A DNA stretch of 64,000 nt from Candidatus Binatus soli (GTDB lineage: Bacteria > Desulfobacterota > Binatia > Binatales > Binataceae): assembly GCA_002479255.1 (NCBI GenBank), contig DLMJ01000005.1:1-64000 (forward strand), given 5' to 3'. Of the stretch, positions 49,649 to 59,522 are shown one piece after another. Both the position numbers and the translations under genes were made by a program. Numbering within the stretch: position 1 is the stretch's first letter; each line of letters starts with the position of its first letter. Below the pieces are notes generated by a model, which worked only from the letters and a program-made list of their open reading frames with translations, had not been told where the DNA came from and made no database searches.

Positions 49649-50923
49649 ATGAGCCAGCCGGGCAAACTCTCGCCCTACCGATGGATTATCGAGGTCCTGC
49701 TGCTGTTGCTGTTGACCGCGCAGTCGCTCGCCTGGCTCGCGCCCGCACCAATACTCCAGGAAATAAGGAACGGGCTCAAAATCTCGCTCGGCGATGCGGG
49801 CCTGATCATCTCGATCATCGCGCTATGCATCGGCATCTTCTCGCTTTTGGGCGCTGTGGTCGCCGAGCGGATCGGCGCGCTGCATGCGCTGGTGATCGGA
49901 ATCTGGTTGCTGGCGATCGGACAGGTCGCCAGCGGCTACGCGCCTAATTTTGCCGCGCTGCTCGCCTGCCGCGTGCTGGAGGGGATCGGCTACGGGCTCG
50001 TGATCGCGCCGCCCGGAACGCTCACGATGCAATGGTTCGGCGAAGGCGAATGGCCGTACATCAATATGATCAACTTCGCCTTCAGCTTCGTCGGACTCAC
50101 CGCCGTGTTCCGCGCGACACCGGCGCTGTTCGCGGCGGTCGGGTCGTGGCGGATGGTCCTGCTGTGGTACGGCGTCGGATCGGCGGGCGTCGCGCTGTTG
50201 TGGACGCTTTTCGGCCGCGAGCATCGCAGCGGAACCAGCGTGTCCGCACCGGGCGCGATCGAAGCGCCGGCCGAGCGCGGGTCAGCACTGATGGAAGTCG
50301 CGAAGATGCGCAACGTGCTCTTGATCGCGGCCGGGCTGTTCGGCGGGATGTGGGTGTTCCAGATTTACACCGCGTTTCTCCCCGAGTTCTTCCGCACCTA
50401 CCGCGGCATGACGCTCTCGCGAGCCTCGCTGATGACGCAGGTGCTGCCGTTCGCCGGCCTGTTCGCGGCGTTGGGCGGCGGAATCGGCACCGGGATGTCG
50501 GGGCTGCGCAAGCCGTTCACATGGCCGATCGCGTTCACAAACCTGGTCGGATGCGCCGGTGCGATTGTGCTGCGCGATCCGATGTGGATCAGGCTCTCGC
50601 TGGTGCTGGTCGGGATCGGAGCGGCGGGATCGCTCGCCGCGCTCACAACCCTGCTGATGGAATTACCCGGCATGAATCCGACGCGGCTGGGAGCCGCAAT
50701 CGGCTTCGTTTGGGCGATCGGCTACTTCGGCGCGTTCATCTCGCCCTTTCTGGGCGGCGCGCTCGCGGCGCGGATCGGACTGCGCACCGTGATGCTTGGC
50801 TTTCTGGTCTTCCAATTCCTGCCGATCGTGATGTTTTACCTGCTGCCGGAAACCGGGCCGGGCCGCACGCGTTATGAAATCGCCGCCGCCTCCGCGGCGC
50901 CTCATCCGGCGCCCAAGGCCTAG
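49649..50923 (+). CDS. MFS transporter, CynX/NimT-like
   Basis: A 424-residue twelve-helix carrier. YRWIIEVLLLLLLTAQSLAWLAPAPILQEI at the N-terminus, ACRVLEGIGYGLVIAPPGTLTMQWF and the C-terminal ELPGMNPTRLGAAIGFVWAIGYFGAF are MFS-typical, resembling the CynX/NimT group (cyanate and nitroimidazole-related). Substrate unknown. It follows the ACS-type carrier by 90 bases on the same strand. Confidence 0.85.
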   Translation: MSQPGKLSPYRWIIEVLLLLLLTAQSLAWLAPAPILQEIRNGLKISLGDAGLIISIIALCIGIFSLLGAVVAERIGALHALVIGIWLLAIGQVASGYAPNFAALLACRVLEGIGYGLVIAPPGTLTMQWFGEGEWPYINMINFAFSFVGLTAVFRATPALFAAVGSWRMVLLWYGVGSAGVALLWTLFGREHRSGTSVSAPGAIEAPAERGSALMEVAKMRNVLLIAAGLFGGMWVFQIYTAFLPEFFRTYRGMTLSRASLMTQVLPFAGLFAALGGGIGTGMSGLRKPFTWPIAFTNLVGCAGAIVLRDPMWIRLSLVLVGIGAAGSLAALTTLLMELPGMNPTRLGAAIGFVWAIGYFGAFISPFLGGALAARIGLRTVMLGFLVFQFLPIVMFYLLPETGPGRTRYEIAAASAAPHPAPKA

Positions 50924-50976
50924 CAGAGTGTTCAAAAACTGATCTCGATCTTTTTCTTAACACTGGCTACCCGTGC

Positions 50977-51831
<855 letters not shown>

Positions 51832-52024
51832 CGTTCCTTCCAGGCCTCGAGATGCGGCGCGAGTTGACCGGCAACGGCCTCTCGATCAGCCGCGGAAATC
51901 CTATCGTCACCTCGGCGGCGATTCCATCGCAGACTGGTTTGCCCTATCTGCGATCATAAATCTAAGATGGCGGCGGGGACCAGGGAAGAACGAAAGACGA
52001 AACTCGCCGGCTTGGGGAGCATCG

Positions 52025-52843
52025 ATGGCGGTTATCGCGATCAGTCAGCAGATAGGCAGCAGGGGCGTCGAACTCGGCGAACTCGCGGCGCGGGAACTCG
52101 GTTATCGGTTCCAGACCGGCGAGCAACTAATCGCCGAGACGGCGAAGCGCTTCAACGTGAGCGCCGAGCAAGTGAAATGGTTTGACGTACACAACCCCCA
52201 CTTCTGGGAGCGGAAGACCGAGAGCAGCCGTTTCGCCGCGTACTATCGCGCCGTCTTCCTGCAAGCGGCCGCGCAAGACCGGATCGTCTTCGCAGGACGC
52301 GGTTCGGCGCATTTTCTCCCAGAAGGCGGATGCGGCATCAGGGTGCGTACGATGGCTCCGGTGGCCGAGCGCATCAAACAGGTGGCGAAAGACGAGAACC
52401 TCGCAGTGGTGGCGGCCGACAAGCGCGTTCGCGACTTCGACACGGAAGTGAAAGCGCGCACTCAGAGTCTGTTCGGGCAGGATATAGACTCCCCCGCGAT
52501 TTACGACCTGGTTATCAACACCGCGCGCCTTTCGCTGAGATCGCACGCGAAAACTCTTGCGGCGCTCGCGACTCATATCGACAGTGAGGGCAACCCGGAG
52601 CGAACGAAAGTGATGCGCGACGCCGCGATCGCTGCTCTGGTCAATGCGGCATTGGTGGCGCATCCGAAAATTCGCGACGCGCAGATGTCAGTCAATTGCT
52701 CGGCGGGATGCGTGCGCGTGAGCGGTCCGGGACTGGTGCCGCCGTGGGACGATCTCGTGATCGGAGTCGCGCAAACCATCGAAGGAGTCGCATCGGTCGA
52801 GGTCGGCGCCGAAGAAGACCCTGTAACCTTGACGAACAGCTAG
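52025..52843 (+). CDS. Cytidylate-kinase-like protein with BON-like C-terminus
   Basis: A 272-residue protein. Residues 1-180 match the cytidylate kinase-like family (Pfam Cytidylate_kin2): AISQQIGSRGVELGELAARELGYRF forms a degenerate P-loop, and GRGSAHFLP, IRVRTMAPVAERI and IDSPAIYDLVINTARLS are conserved in it. The end (about 215-262, VRVSGPG... then DDLVIGVAQTIEGVASVEVG) resembles a BON domain. The nucleotide substrate is unknown. ATG at 52025 follows GGGGAGCATCG. It heads a run with pgpA and cinA. Confidence 0.82.
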   Translation: MAVIAISQQIGSRGVELGELAARELGYRFQTGEQLIAETAKRFNVSAEQVKWFDVHNPHFWERKTESSRFAAYYRAVFLQAAAQDRIVFAGRGSAHFLPEGGCGIRVRTMAPVAERIKQVAKDENLAVVAADKRVRDFDTEVKARTQSLFGQDIDSPAIYDLVINTARLSLRSHAKTLAALATHIDSEGNPERTKVMRDAAIAALVNAALVAHPKIRDAQMSVNCSAGCVRVSGPGLVPPWDDLVIGVAQTIEGVASVEVGAEEDPVTLTNS

Positions 52844-52913
52844 CTGCTGGTCGCGGATGCTCCTGCATCTGCGGCCCGCGCACTCGATCGCACTTACCCC
52901 GCTGCGGCCTGCC

Positions 52914-53405
52914 ATGCTATCTTGGCGCAATCCGTTTCAGCCGATGCGCTCGCTCATCATCTTCTTCGCCACTGGATTCTATTCCGGTTACTCTCCGATT
53001 GCGCCGGGAACCGCAGGCTCGGTGGTCGGGCTGGCGGTAGTATGGCTGGTTTTCGGCCCGCTCTGGGAGCATTCCCATCCGCTATGTTTGCTGGTCTTCG
53101 CGATCGCGTTTGCGATCGCGTGCTGGATTTCCGATCGCGCCGAGAAAATATTCGATCAGCACGACGATTCGCGCATCGTGATCGATGAAGTGCTCGGCAT
53201 GGTCGCCACGATGTTCGGCAATCCGCTTACGGTCGGCTATATGATCATGGGATTCATTCTGTTTCGAGTGGCCGACGTGATTAAACCGTGGCCGGCGAAC
53301 CTGATCGATCGCCGCATGCGCAACGGCGCGGGCGTAATGCTGGATGATTTGGTGGCGGCGATTTATGCGAATATCGTGCTGCAGGTGATCGTGCGCGTGC
53401 TCTGA
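52914..53405 (+). CDS. pgpA: Phosphatidylglycerophosphatase A
   Basis: A 163-residue PgpA-type membrane phosphatase with four helices, which dephosphorylates phosphatidylglycerol phosphate. IIFFATGFYSGYSPIAPGTAGSVVGL is the family opening; DDSRIVIDEVLGMV and FRVADVIKPWPANLIDRRMRNGAGVMLDDLVAAIYAN carry the conserved Asp residues. The start is uncertain: 52914 (ATG) or 52944 (ATG, MRSLII) are more likely than the far upstream 52857. It precedes cinA by 26 bases, a common pairing. Confidence 0.93.
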   Translation: MLSWRNPFQPMRSLIIFFATGFYSGYSPIAPGTAGSVVGLAVVWLVFGPLWEHSHPLCLLVFAIAFAIACWISDRAEKIFDQHDDSRIVIDEVLGMVATMFGNPLTVGYMIMGFILFRVADVIKPWPANLIDRRMRNGAGVMLDDLVAAIYANIVLQVIVRVL

Positions 53406-53431
53406 ACATACGCGCCCGCGAGGAGCTCCCG

Positions 53432-54715
53432 ATGATTCAAAGCGCTGTGATTCTTTCAACCGGCGACGAAATCACCAGCGGCAAGGTCGTCGATACCAAC
53501 GCCAACTACCTTTCCGACAAGCTCTCGGAAATTGGAATCGATCTCGTCGCGGTGATTACGGTCGGCGACGTTCCCGACCGTCTGGAATGGGCATGGCGCA
53601 CAGCCATCGCGATGGGCGATGTCGTGATCTCGACCGGCGGCATCGGACCGACCGCCGACGACCTGACCACCGAAACCGTTGCGCGCGTCGCGGGCGTGAA
53701 ATTGTGGCGCGACGAGGCCACCGTCGAAAACATGAAGCGCTTGTTTGCGGCGATTGGCCGCCCAATGCCCGACAACAATCTCAAGCAGGCGCTCTTTCCC
53801 GACGGTGCGGCGGTCATCCAGAATCCGCTCGGCACGGCGCCCGGCTTCCGGATGCCGGCAACGATCGGCGGCCATACCGCGCATCTGATCGTCCTGCCCG
53901 GCGTGCCCCGCGAAATGAAACCGATGATGGAAAATACGCTGATACCGTGGATCTCCGCGAATCGCGGCACCGACAAAGTTTACGCGGTTCGCGTCTTCCA
54001 GACCTTCGGGATGAGCGAGTCGGCGCTCGACGAAGCGGTGGCGGGATTGATCAAACCGGAAGAGGCCAAGGTCTCGTTCCGCGCGAGCTTCCCGCAGATT
54101 TCATTGAAGATCAGAGTCGAGGGACAACCCGGCGAAGTCGATCGCAGGGTCGAAGAGCTGTCCCGGCGGGTGCGCGAGAAAATCTCGCAGTTCGTTTACG
54201 CCGAAGGCGATACCTCGATGGAGGAAGTCGTCGGCCGCTTGTTCATAGAAAAGAAATTTACTCTGGCGGTCGCCGAATCATGCACCGGCGGGCTGATCGG
54301 ACATCGCATCACCAACGTTCCCGGCTGCTCGCAATACTTCAAGGGTGACCTCGTCACCTATTCCAACGACGTGAAGTCCGGCGTGCTCGGCGTTTCCGAG
54401 GAGACGCTGAAAACGCACGGCGCCGTGAGCGAAGAATGCGTGCGCGAGATGGCGGCCGGCGTTCGCAAACGCACGGGCGCGAGCGTGTCGGTCGCGACCT
54501 CGGGCATCGCGGGCCCCGACGGCGGCACACCGGACAAGCCGGTCGGCACGGTCTGCATCGCGCTGTCAGCCGACGATCGGAGCTTCACGCGCCGATACCA
54601 GTTCCGCGGCACTCGCGACTGGGTGAAACTGATCACCTCGCAAGTCGCGCTCGACTGGTTGCGGCGCTACGCGCTGGGTCTGCCGATCGCGGATTCCACG
54701 CTGTTCCGCCGCTAA
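53432..54715 (+). CDS. cinA: CinA: competence/damage-inducible, NMN deamidase
   Basis: A 427-residue CinA. The N-terminal COG1058/MoCF-like domain (residues 1-170) has AVILSTGDEITSGKVVDTNA, STGGIGPTADDLTTE and PLGTAPGF; the C-terminal amidase domain has LAVAESCTGGLIGHRITN and GIAGPDGGTPDKPVGTV with Ser catalytic. It hydrolyses nicotinamide mononucleotide and ADP-ribose. AGGAG precedes the ATG. It closes the cmk-like/pgpA/cinA run and converges with pspA. Confidence 0.96.
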   Translation: MIQSAVILSTGDEITSGKVVDTNANYLSDKLSEIGIDLVAVITVGDVPDRLEWAWRTAIAMGDVVISTGGIGPTADDLTTETVARVAGVKLWRDEATVENMKRLFAAIGRPMPDNNLKQALFPDGAAVIQNPLGTAPGFRMPATIGGHTAHLIVLPGVPREMKPMMENTLIPWISANRGTDKVYAVRVFQTFGMSESALDEAVAGLIKPEEAKVSFRASFPQISLKIRVEGQPGEVDRRVEELSRRVREKISQFVYAEGDTSMEEVVGRLFIEKKFTLAVAESCTGGLIGHRITNVPGCSQYFKGDLVTYSNDVKSGVLGVSEETLKTHGAVSEECVREMAAGVRKRTGASVSVATSGIAGPDGGTPDKPVGTVCIALSADDRSFTRRYQFRGTRDWVKLITSQVALDWLRRYALGLPIADSTLFRR

Positions 54716-54751
54716 CGCGCCCGGTATTGATGGCGCGCGCGCATCTCCATT

Positions 54752-55492
54752 TCAGCTCGCGTGCTTGACGTCGCCGTTGGCGGCCGCGTTGGCTGCGGCC
54801 GTGAAAATATCCATCGGCGCCAGCGGCGGCCGGCGCTTGCGCTTCAAGTCCGCCAGTTCGGCCTGAGCCTTGGCCTCGGCGTTGCGCTGACGGATCGCCT
54901 CGAGCTTGTCGCCGAGTTCGGAGCCGGCGATTTCGTGATTGACGCCCGCCTGCGCGAGCATCCGCTGAATCGACTCGCGCACTTCTTCGAGCGCGCGAAC
55001 GTCGTCATCGTAGGAAATCTCCTCGAGCGCACGCTGGATTCGTACCCGCGCCTGCGCGTTCTTCAGCCGTGCGATCATTCGCACCTTTTCGACCTTGAGC
55101 TTCTCGATCTCGCCCTTGAACGCGATCAAATTCTTCTTCGCGTCCTCGGCTTCCGAAGTCAGTTCGCCGAGTTCTTCGCGCAGCCGCGTGCAATCGCCGT
55201 CGAGGATGTGTTTGCGCTGAATCAGAATCAGCGCGCATTGATCCTCGTTCATGTCGGCGGCCTGCCCCGCTTCTTCGTCGACTTCCGCCATCTCGGCGAG
55301 CTTTTCACGCAGCTCGCGCTCGAGCTTGTTGCGCATGTAGATGACGCCGGCCGCCGCGGTCTTGAGCTGGTGATAGCGCCACACCCGATCCGAGATTGCG
55401 GACTCGTACACCGCCTCGGGGTCGCGCGCCTCGCGCGCTTTAATCCAGCGGCTGAACTTGCCTCCGATCAATTTGAATAATCTTGACAGCAC
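54752..55492 (-). CDS. pspA: PspA/IM30-family membrane-stress protein
   Basis: A 246-residue protein of the PspA/IM30 (ESCRT-III-like) family, mostly long coiled-coil helices. The amphipathic N-terminus LSRLFKLIGGKFSRWIK binds membranes; the following YHQLKTAAAGVIYMRNKLERELREKLAEMAEV and the RKHILDGDC segments fit. A Pro/Ala-rich tail ends the protein. It starts with GTG at 55492 after AGGAG. Sixty bases upstream lies the ICMT-like gene and beyond it the sigma-54 regulator and kinase on the same strand. Confidence 0.82.
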   Translation of the reverse strand: MLSRLFKLIGGKFSRWIKAREARDPEAVYESAISDRVWRYHQLKTAAAGVIYMRNKLERELREKLAEMAEVDEEAGQAADMNEDQCALILIQRKHILDGDCTRLREELGELTSEAEDAKKNLIAFKGEIEKLKVEKVRMIARLKNAQARVRIQRALEEISYDDDVRALEEVRESIQRMLAQAGVNHEIAGSELGDKLEAIRQRNAEAKAQAELADLKRKRRPPLAPMDIFTAAANAAANGDVKHAS

Positions 55493-55552
55493 TTTCGTTC
55501 TCCTTTCGGCGCCGAGCGTGATGCGCTCGCGTAGCCGCCTGTTATTAAAGTT

Positions 55553-56035
55553 TCAGATCCAACGTCTGACGCGATTCTTGTAAGCGACGTAATCATTGCC
55601 GAAGAGGCGCTCCAGCGTTTCCTCCTCGCGCGGAATTACCATCCGATCGATCACCGCATAGAACACCGCCGGCGCCAGCAGCATCGCGATCGAACTGAAG
55701 AAGATTGCCAGTCCGAACAACGCGGTCGCGACGCCCAGGTACATGGGGTTTCGCGTCCAGCTGTACGGCGCCTGCGCGACGAACGCGGTCGGCTCGCCAT
55801 ACGGATTCCTGGTCGTCTCGCGGGCCTGAAAAATCGCGGCCGCGAAGCACGACACTCCCACGCCGGCCGCAACGACCAGCAGGCCGATCACCTGATACCA
55901 TCCCACCGTGCGCTCTTCGGGCAGGATGAAGTGCAGCACCAGCGTGCCCAGCACCAGCGCGCCCGCCAGCAGGGGAGGATAAATCTTCGTCGTCGAGAGC
56001 ACAGTGCCAGGGGACTCAGGTTCGGTGGAGTTCAT
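55553..56035 (-). CDS. ICMT/PEMT-type isoprenylcysteine methyltransferase-like protein
   Basis: A 160-residue membrane protein with four or five helices. GEPTAFVAQAPYSWTRNPMYLGVATALFGLAIFF followed by RMVIPREEETLERLFGNDYVAYKNRVRRWI is the standard SAM-binding signature of the ICMT/PEMT group (RHP-Y-G/RNPMYLG; EE-x-L). Bacterial members methylate lipids or proteins of largely unknown identity. It sits between the response regulator and pspA. Confidence 0.88.
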   Translation of the reverse strand: MNSTEPESPGTVLSTTKIYPPLLAGALVLGTLVLHFILPEERTVGWYQVIGLLVVAAGVGVSCFAAAIFQARETTRNPYGEPTAFVAQAPYSWTRNPMYLGVATALFGLAIFFSSIAMLLAPAVFYAVIDRMVIPREEETLERLFGNDYVAYKNRVRRWI

Positions 56036-56063
56036 CGCTTACCGTCTCCGTATCTGCGCGAAA

Positions 56064-57518
56064 TCAATTCCCGTCACCCTTGGGCGCAAGCCCGATATCC
56101 GCGAGTGTGATCCCGAGTTCGCGCATTTTTTGTTGAAAGCTTTGCCGGTACATCCCGGTTCGTTCCGCGGCGCGCGAGATATTGCCGCCCGTCGCCCGCA
56201 GCGCGCGGATGAAAAAATCGCGTTCCCAATCGCCGACGAATTTTTCTTTCGCCTCGCGAAACGTCAGCGCCGGGTCGCTGCCTTCGCCGGTCGCAGGTGT
56301 GTGATTCGACGCGCCCGGCGCGGGCAGACTGGCGTGGTCGCCATCCGGTTCCGAGCCGGCGAAAAGATCTTCGGCGGTGATCTCGGCGCCTGACGACAGG
56401 ATCACCGCCTGTTCGATTGCCGCCTTGAGCGAACGCGCGTTGCCTTTCCACGGCGCCTCGACACACGCGCGCATCGCCTCCGCCGTAAGCTGCTTCCGGG
56501 GCGCGGAGAAACGTTGGCATGCCTCCGCGATGAAGTGCTGGACCATCAGCGGAACGTCTTCGCGCCGCTCGCGAATCGGCGGCACCCGAATCTCCACCAC
56601 CTTCAGGCGGTAGTAGAGATCCTCGCGAAACTTTCCCTGCGCGATCATCGCTTCGAGGTCCTGATTGGTCGCCGCGATTATCCGCACGTCCACGCTCAGC
56701 GGTTGATTCCCGCCGATCCGCTCGAACCGCTGCTCCTGCAGCACGCGCAGCAATTTGGCCTGCGTCTCGAGCGCCATGTCGCCGATCTCGTCCAGGAACA
56801 ATGTGCCGCCGTCGGCGGCTTCGAATTTGCCTTCGCGGCGCGCGACGGCGCCGGTAAACGCGCCCTTTTCGTGGCCGAACAGCTCGCTCTCGACCAGCTC
56901 GCGCGAGAACGCCGCGCAATTGACCGGGATAAACGGCTTGCGCGCGCGCGGACTTCGAAAATGGATCGCGCGTGCAACCAGCTCCTTGCCGGTGCCGGAT
57001 TCGCCGCGTATCAAAACCGTGACGTCGGTCGGCGCGACCTTGTCGATCGTCTCGAACACGCGCATCATCGTGCGCGATCTCCCGACCATATTCTCGAAAA
57101 CTCCGGTCTCCAGACGCACCTGTTCGAGCAGTTGGCTATGCGCGCGCTTGAGCAGCTGCGTCTCCATCACCTTGCGCACTTTCAGGCGCAGCTCGTCGTT
57201 GTCGAACGGCTTGGGCAGGTAGTCCTCCGCCCCCGCCTTCATCGCTTCGACTGCGATTCGCTGCGTGCCGAACGCGGTGATCATCAGCACGGCGCACGCG
57301 GGATCGAGTTCGCGGACCTGCTTGAGCAATTCAAGCCCGCTCATTCCCTTCATGCTGAGATCGGTGATGATCACGTGGAACAGGCCGGCCTTGACCTTCT
57401 CGAGCGCTTCCTCGCCCGATTCCGCGGTCTCGACTTCGTAGCCCTCCTTGGTGAAGAGCCCCTTGAGCGCGATGACGATTCCGCGCTCGTCGTCAACTAC
57501 CAGCAATCGGCCTTTCAA
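56064..57518 (-). CDS. Sigma-54-dependent response regulator (NtrC family)
   Basis: A 484-residue regulator: receiver domain (residues 1-120; LLVVDDERG, phospho-acceptor Asp in IITDLSMKGMSG, Lys in LPKPF), AAA+ domain (about 140-370; Walker A GESGTGKE, GAFTGA loop in EKGAFTGAVARREGKFEAA, Walker B GGTLFLDEIGDM) and a Fis-type HTH at the C-terminus (about 425-480; ALRATGGNISRAAERTGMYRQSFQQKMRELG). It should activate a sigma-54 promoter, possibly its own unit or pspA. The start is TTG at 57518, overlapping the kinase stop by four bases. Confidence 0.94.
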   Translation of the reverse strand: MKGRLLVVDDERGIVIALKGLFTKEGYEVETAESGEEALEKVKAGLFHVIITDLSMKGMSGLELLKQVRELDPACAVLMITAFGTQRIAVEAMKAGAEDYLPKPFDNDELRLKVRKVMETQLLKRAHSQLLEQVRLETGVFENMVGRSRTMMRVFETIDKVAPTDVTVLIRGESGTGKELVARAIHFRSPRARKPFIPVNCAAFSRELVESELFGHEKGAFTGAVARREGKFEAADGGTLFLDEIGDMALETQAKLLRVLQEQRFERIGGNQPLSVDVRIIAATNQDLEAMIAQGKFREDLYYRLKVVEIRVPPIRERREDVPLMVQHFIAEACQRFSAPRKQLTAEAMRACVEAPWKGNARSLKAAIEQAVILSSGAEITAEDLFAGSEPDGDHASLPAPGASNHTPATGEGSDPALTFREAKEKFVGDWERDFFIRALRATGGNISRAAERTGMYRQSFQQKMRELGITLADIGLAPKGDGN

Positions 57519-59029
57519 TTGCGCGCCCTCGAGCTCTCGGTGGACGGCGAACCCGATCCCGGCGGGACGATCGGCGCGTCCACCGCGCCACGACCGTTGT
57601 TTCCCGGCGCCGGTTCCACGGCCGTTTCGATCGCCGGCTCGGCGGACGATTCGATCGATGAATCGGCGCTGTCGCGCACCGCGTCGCTGAGCGGAATCGC
57701 CAGCACGAATTCGGTTCCCTGGCCCACTTTGCTTTGCACCTCGATCGTTCCGCGATGCGCGTCGATTACTTTTTTCGCGACGCCCAGCCCGAGCCCGGTG
57801 CCATTGGTCTTCGACGTGTAGAACGGATTGAAAATCTTGGCGATCTTGTCGTCCGCAATTCCGCAGCCGTTGTCGCGAATCCTGACCGCGGCCATTCCCG
57901 CGCCATTGTTCTGTATCGCGAACTCGAGCCGGCGCTCGCCGCTCGTCGATTCCATCGCGTCGATGGCGTTGTCTATGATGTTGGAAAAAACCTGCCGCAG
58001 CTTGTCGGCGTCGGCGCGCACGGTCGGACCGCTCAGGTATGCGCGCGACACCGCCACCGAGTTCGCCTCCAGCTTGCTGCGCATCTGCGTCAGCGCGCCG
58101 TCGAGCACCGACGCGAGATTTGCGTTTTCAAACTTGTAGTCTTCTTCTTTCGCGTATTTGAGCAGATGCGACACGCTGCGCTCGACACGTGCAAGCTCGT
58201 CGAGCGCGACCTTCGCGTATTCCACGTTCTCGTGCGAAGTCGGATCCTCGCCCATCTGCTGCACCAGGCTCTTCGCCGCCGCGATCGGATTTCGGATTTC
58301 GTGGGCAAAGGTCGCGGTCAACTCGTCCAGCGACGCCTGCTTCTCCGTCCGCAGTTGCTCCTTCTCCTGCAAAACTTCGCGCTGAACTTCGCGTGCGATC
58401 GCGGGATCGAAAACCCGCTGATGAACCCATCGCCAGCCGTACACCGCCGCAAAGTGGCTCGCGACTCCAAATCCCCAGAAAAGCGCCGGCCACAGGAACC
58501 ACGGATATCCGCCGAACCCTCCCGTCAGCAGATTGATGATGAACAGGAAGCCGATGACGATGCCGTACCACATCAGGTGCACGAAGAAACCCGCCTCGGC
58601 CTGGGCGCGTTTGTGCGCGCGCTCGTAGGTCTGGCGCTCGGCGTCGTTCTTGAACTGCGGTGGCGGCGGCAAATCATTGGCGGGATCCAGGCTGACGCCG
58701 CCGTATTTCTGCGTCTGCCGATCGAATCGCGCCCGCAGCTTGCGCTCGAATCGCTCGGCCTTGGCCTCGAACTTGCGCGCCATCTTGGTATCGAAGTCGC
58801 GCTTTATTTTGGAATGAAGATCGTTTGCGAAGCGCTCAGCCGACGCCGTCGTCGAAACCTTCGCGTCTTCCGCCCACTTCGACCAGTCACGGTGCGACCA
58901 CTTTGACCAGTCGTGCTTCGACCAGTCGTGCTTCGACCAGTCGCCGTATTTCATCCAGCGCAGACGGTTCCGCTTTCGATGTTGCACGACGGCGTAAATG
59001 ATTAACGCTGCTAAAAGGATGCCCCACAT
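57515..59029 (-). CDS. Membrane histidine kinase with tandem DWSK motifs
   Basis: A 504-residue kinase: one N-terminal helix (residues 1-17), four copies of the tetrapeptide D-W-S-K (30-33, 35-38, 40-43, 48-51), a helical Arg/Lys-rich stretch (60-145), a 2TM domain (about 150-200), HisKA with phospho-acceptor His243 (FAHEIRNPIAAAKSL) and an HATPase domain with NIIDNAIDAM, RIRDNGCGI and GTGLGLGVAKKVIDAH. The C-terminal 60 residues are a low-complexity Ser/Glu/Ala/Pro tail. The DWSK region with aromatic/basic residues close to the membrane could sense membrane state. It overlaps the response regulator gene. Confidence 0.9.
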   Translation of the reverse strand: MWGILLAALIIYAVVQHRKRNRLRWMKYGDWSKHDWSKHDWSKWSHRDWSKWAEDAKVSTTASAERFANDLHSKIKRDFDTKMARKFEAKAERFERKLRARFDRQTQKYGGVSLDPANDLPPPPQFKNDAERQTYERAHKRAQAEAGFFVHLMWYGIVIGFLFIINLLTGGFGGYPWFLWPALFWGFGVASHFAAVYGWRWVHQRVFDPAIAREVQREVLQEKEQLRTEKQASLDELTATFAHEIRNPIAAAKSLVQQMGEDPTSHENVEYAKVALDELARVERSVSHLLKYAKEEDYKFENANLASVLDGALTQMRSKLEANSVAVSRAYLSGPTVRADADKLRQVFSNIIDNAIDAMESTSGERRLEFAIQNNGAGMAAVRIRDNGCGIADDKIAKIFNPFYTSKTNGTGLGLGVAKKVIDAHRGTIEVQSKVGQGTEFVLAIPLSDAVRDSADSSIESSAEPAIETAVEPAPGNNGRGAVDAPIVPPGSGSPSTESSRARN

Positions 59030-59211
59030 TTTGTCTCACCTGGGGCCGGAAATGCCGGTCCGTGTAATTGACCTATCGTAGTCGTCAGAACTAACACAAT
59101 CGATGCCATCTGCCAGTCCTGACCTCTAACTGCAAAGCCGATGCCGACGCACGATTGCGCCAAAAGCCGAGTATTCGTGCGGATTCCAACGATCGCTCGC
59201 GCGTGCGTGAC

Positions 59212-59411
59212 GGCTGAGTGCAGTCGCAACGATGCAGTCTCCACGCTGCATCGCGATCCGCGGGGGCGCCGACTACGTCGTCGTCGGCAGTCCCATCTGG
59301 CGCGCTGCCGAGCCGATCCGCGCCGTGCGCGAGATTACCGACGACATCGAGCGTGGGCTGCGCAACAGTCCCCGGCGCACGTTTGAAATTCTCAATCCCC
59401 GTCCCGTGTAG
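59212..59411 (+). pseudogene. pyrF: Remnant of orotidine 5'-phosphate decarboxylase C-terminus
   Basis: A frame from about 59212 to the stop at 59411 (ATG at 59232) encodes SAVATMQSPRCIAIRGGADYVVVG, then SPIWRAAEPIRAVREITDDIERGL. The block I-R-x-G-A-D-Y-x-V-V-G-x-P-I-x-x-A-A-x-P is the hallmark C-terminal phosphate-binding part of OMP decarboxylase (PyrF). The N-terminal 170 residues that should carry the catalytic Lys/Asp are absent and a stop codon lies in frame at 59208. It is therefore a fragment, the relic of a former pyrF; an intact copy should be elsewhere. Confidence 0.55.
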
Positions 59412-59522
59412 TCCATCTTCGTTCCGCGTCTGTCTTTCCTATTCGAACCAAACTACGATTGCGCGAAATGCCCGAGCCAATCATTTGAACTTCAAGTCTG
59501 AGCCTGCACTCGGAGCCCGTTC

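Noticed and set aside
50924..50976. Terminator between the CynX-like carrier and the CysQ-like gene
   Set aside because: AGTGTT and AACACT could pair only with a very long loop and no GC-rich stem.
59141..59386. 81-codon frame overlapping the pyrF relic
   Set aside because: Its sequence is Arg/Thr-rich without similarity; the adjacent frame with the PyrF-like motif explains the region better.
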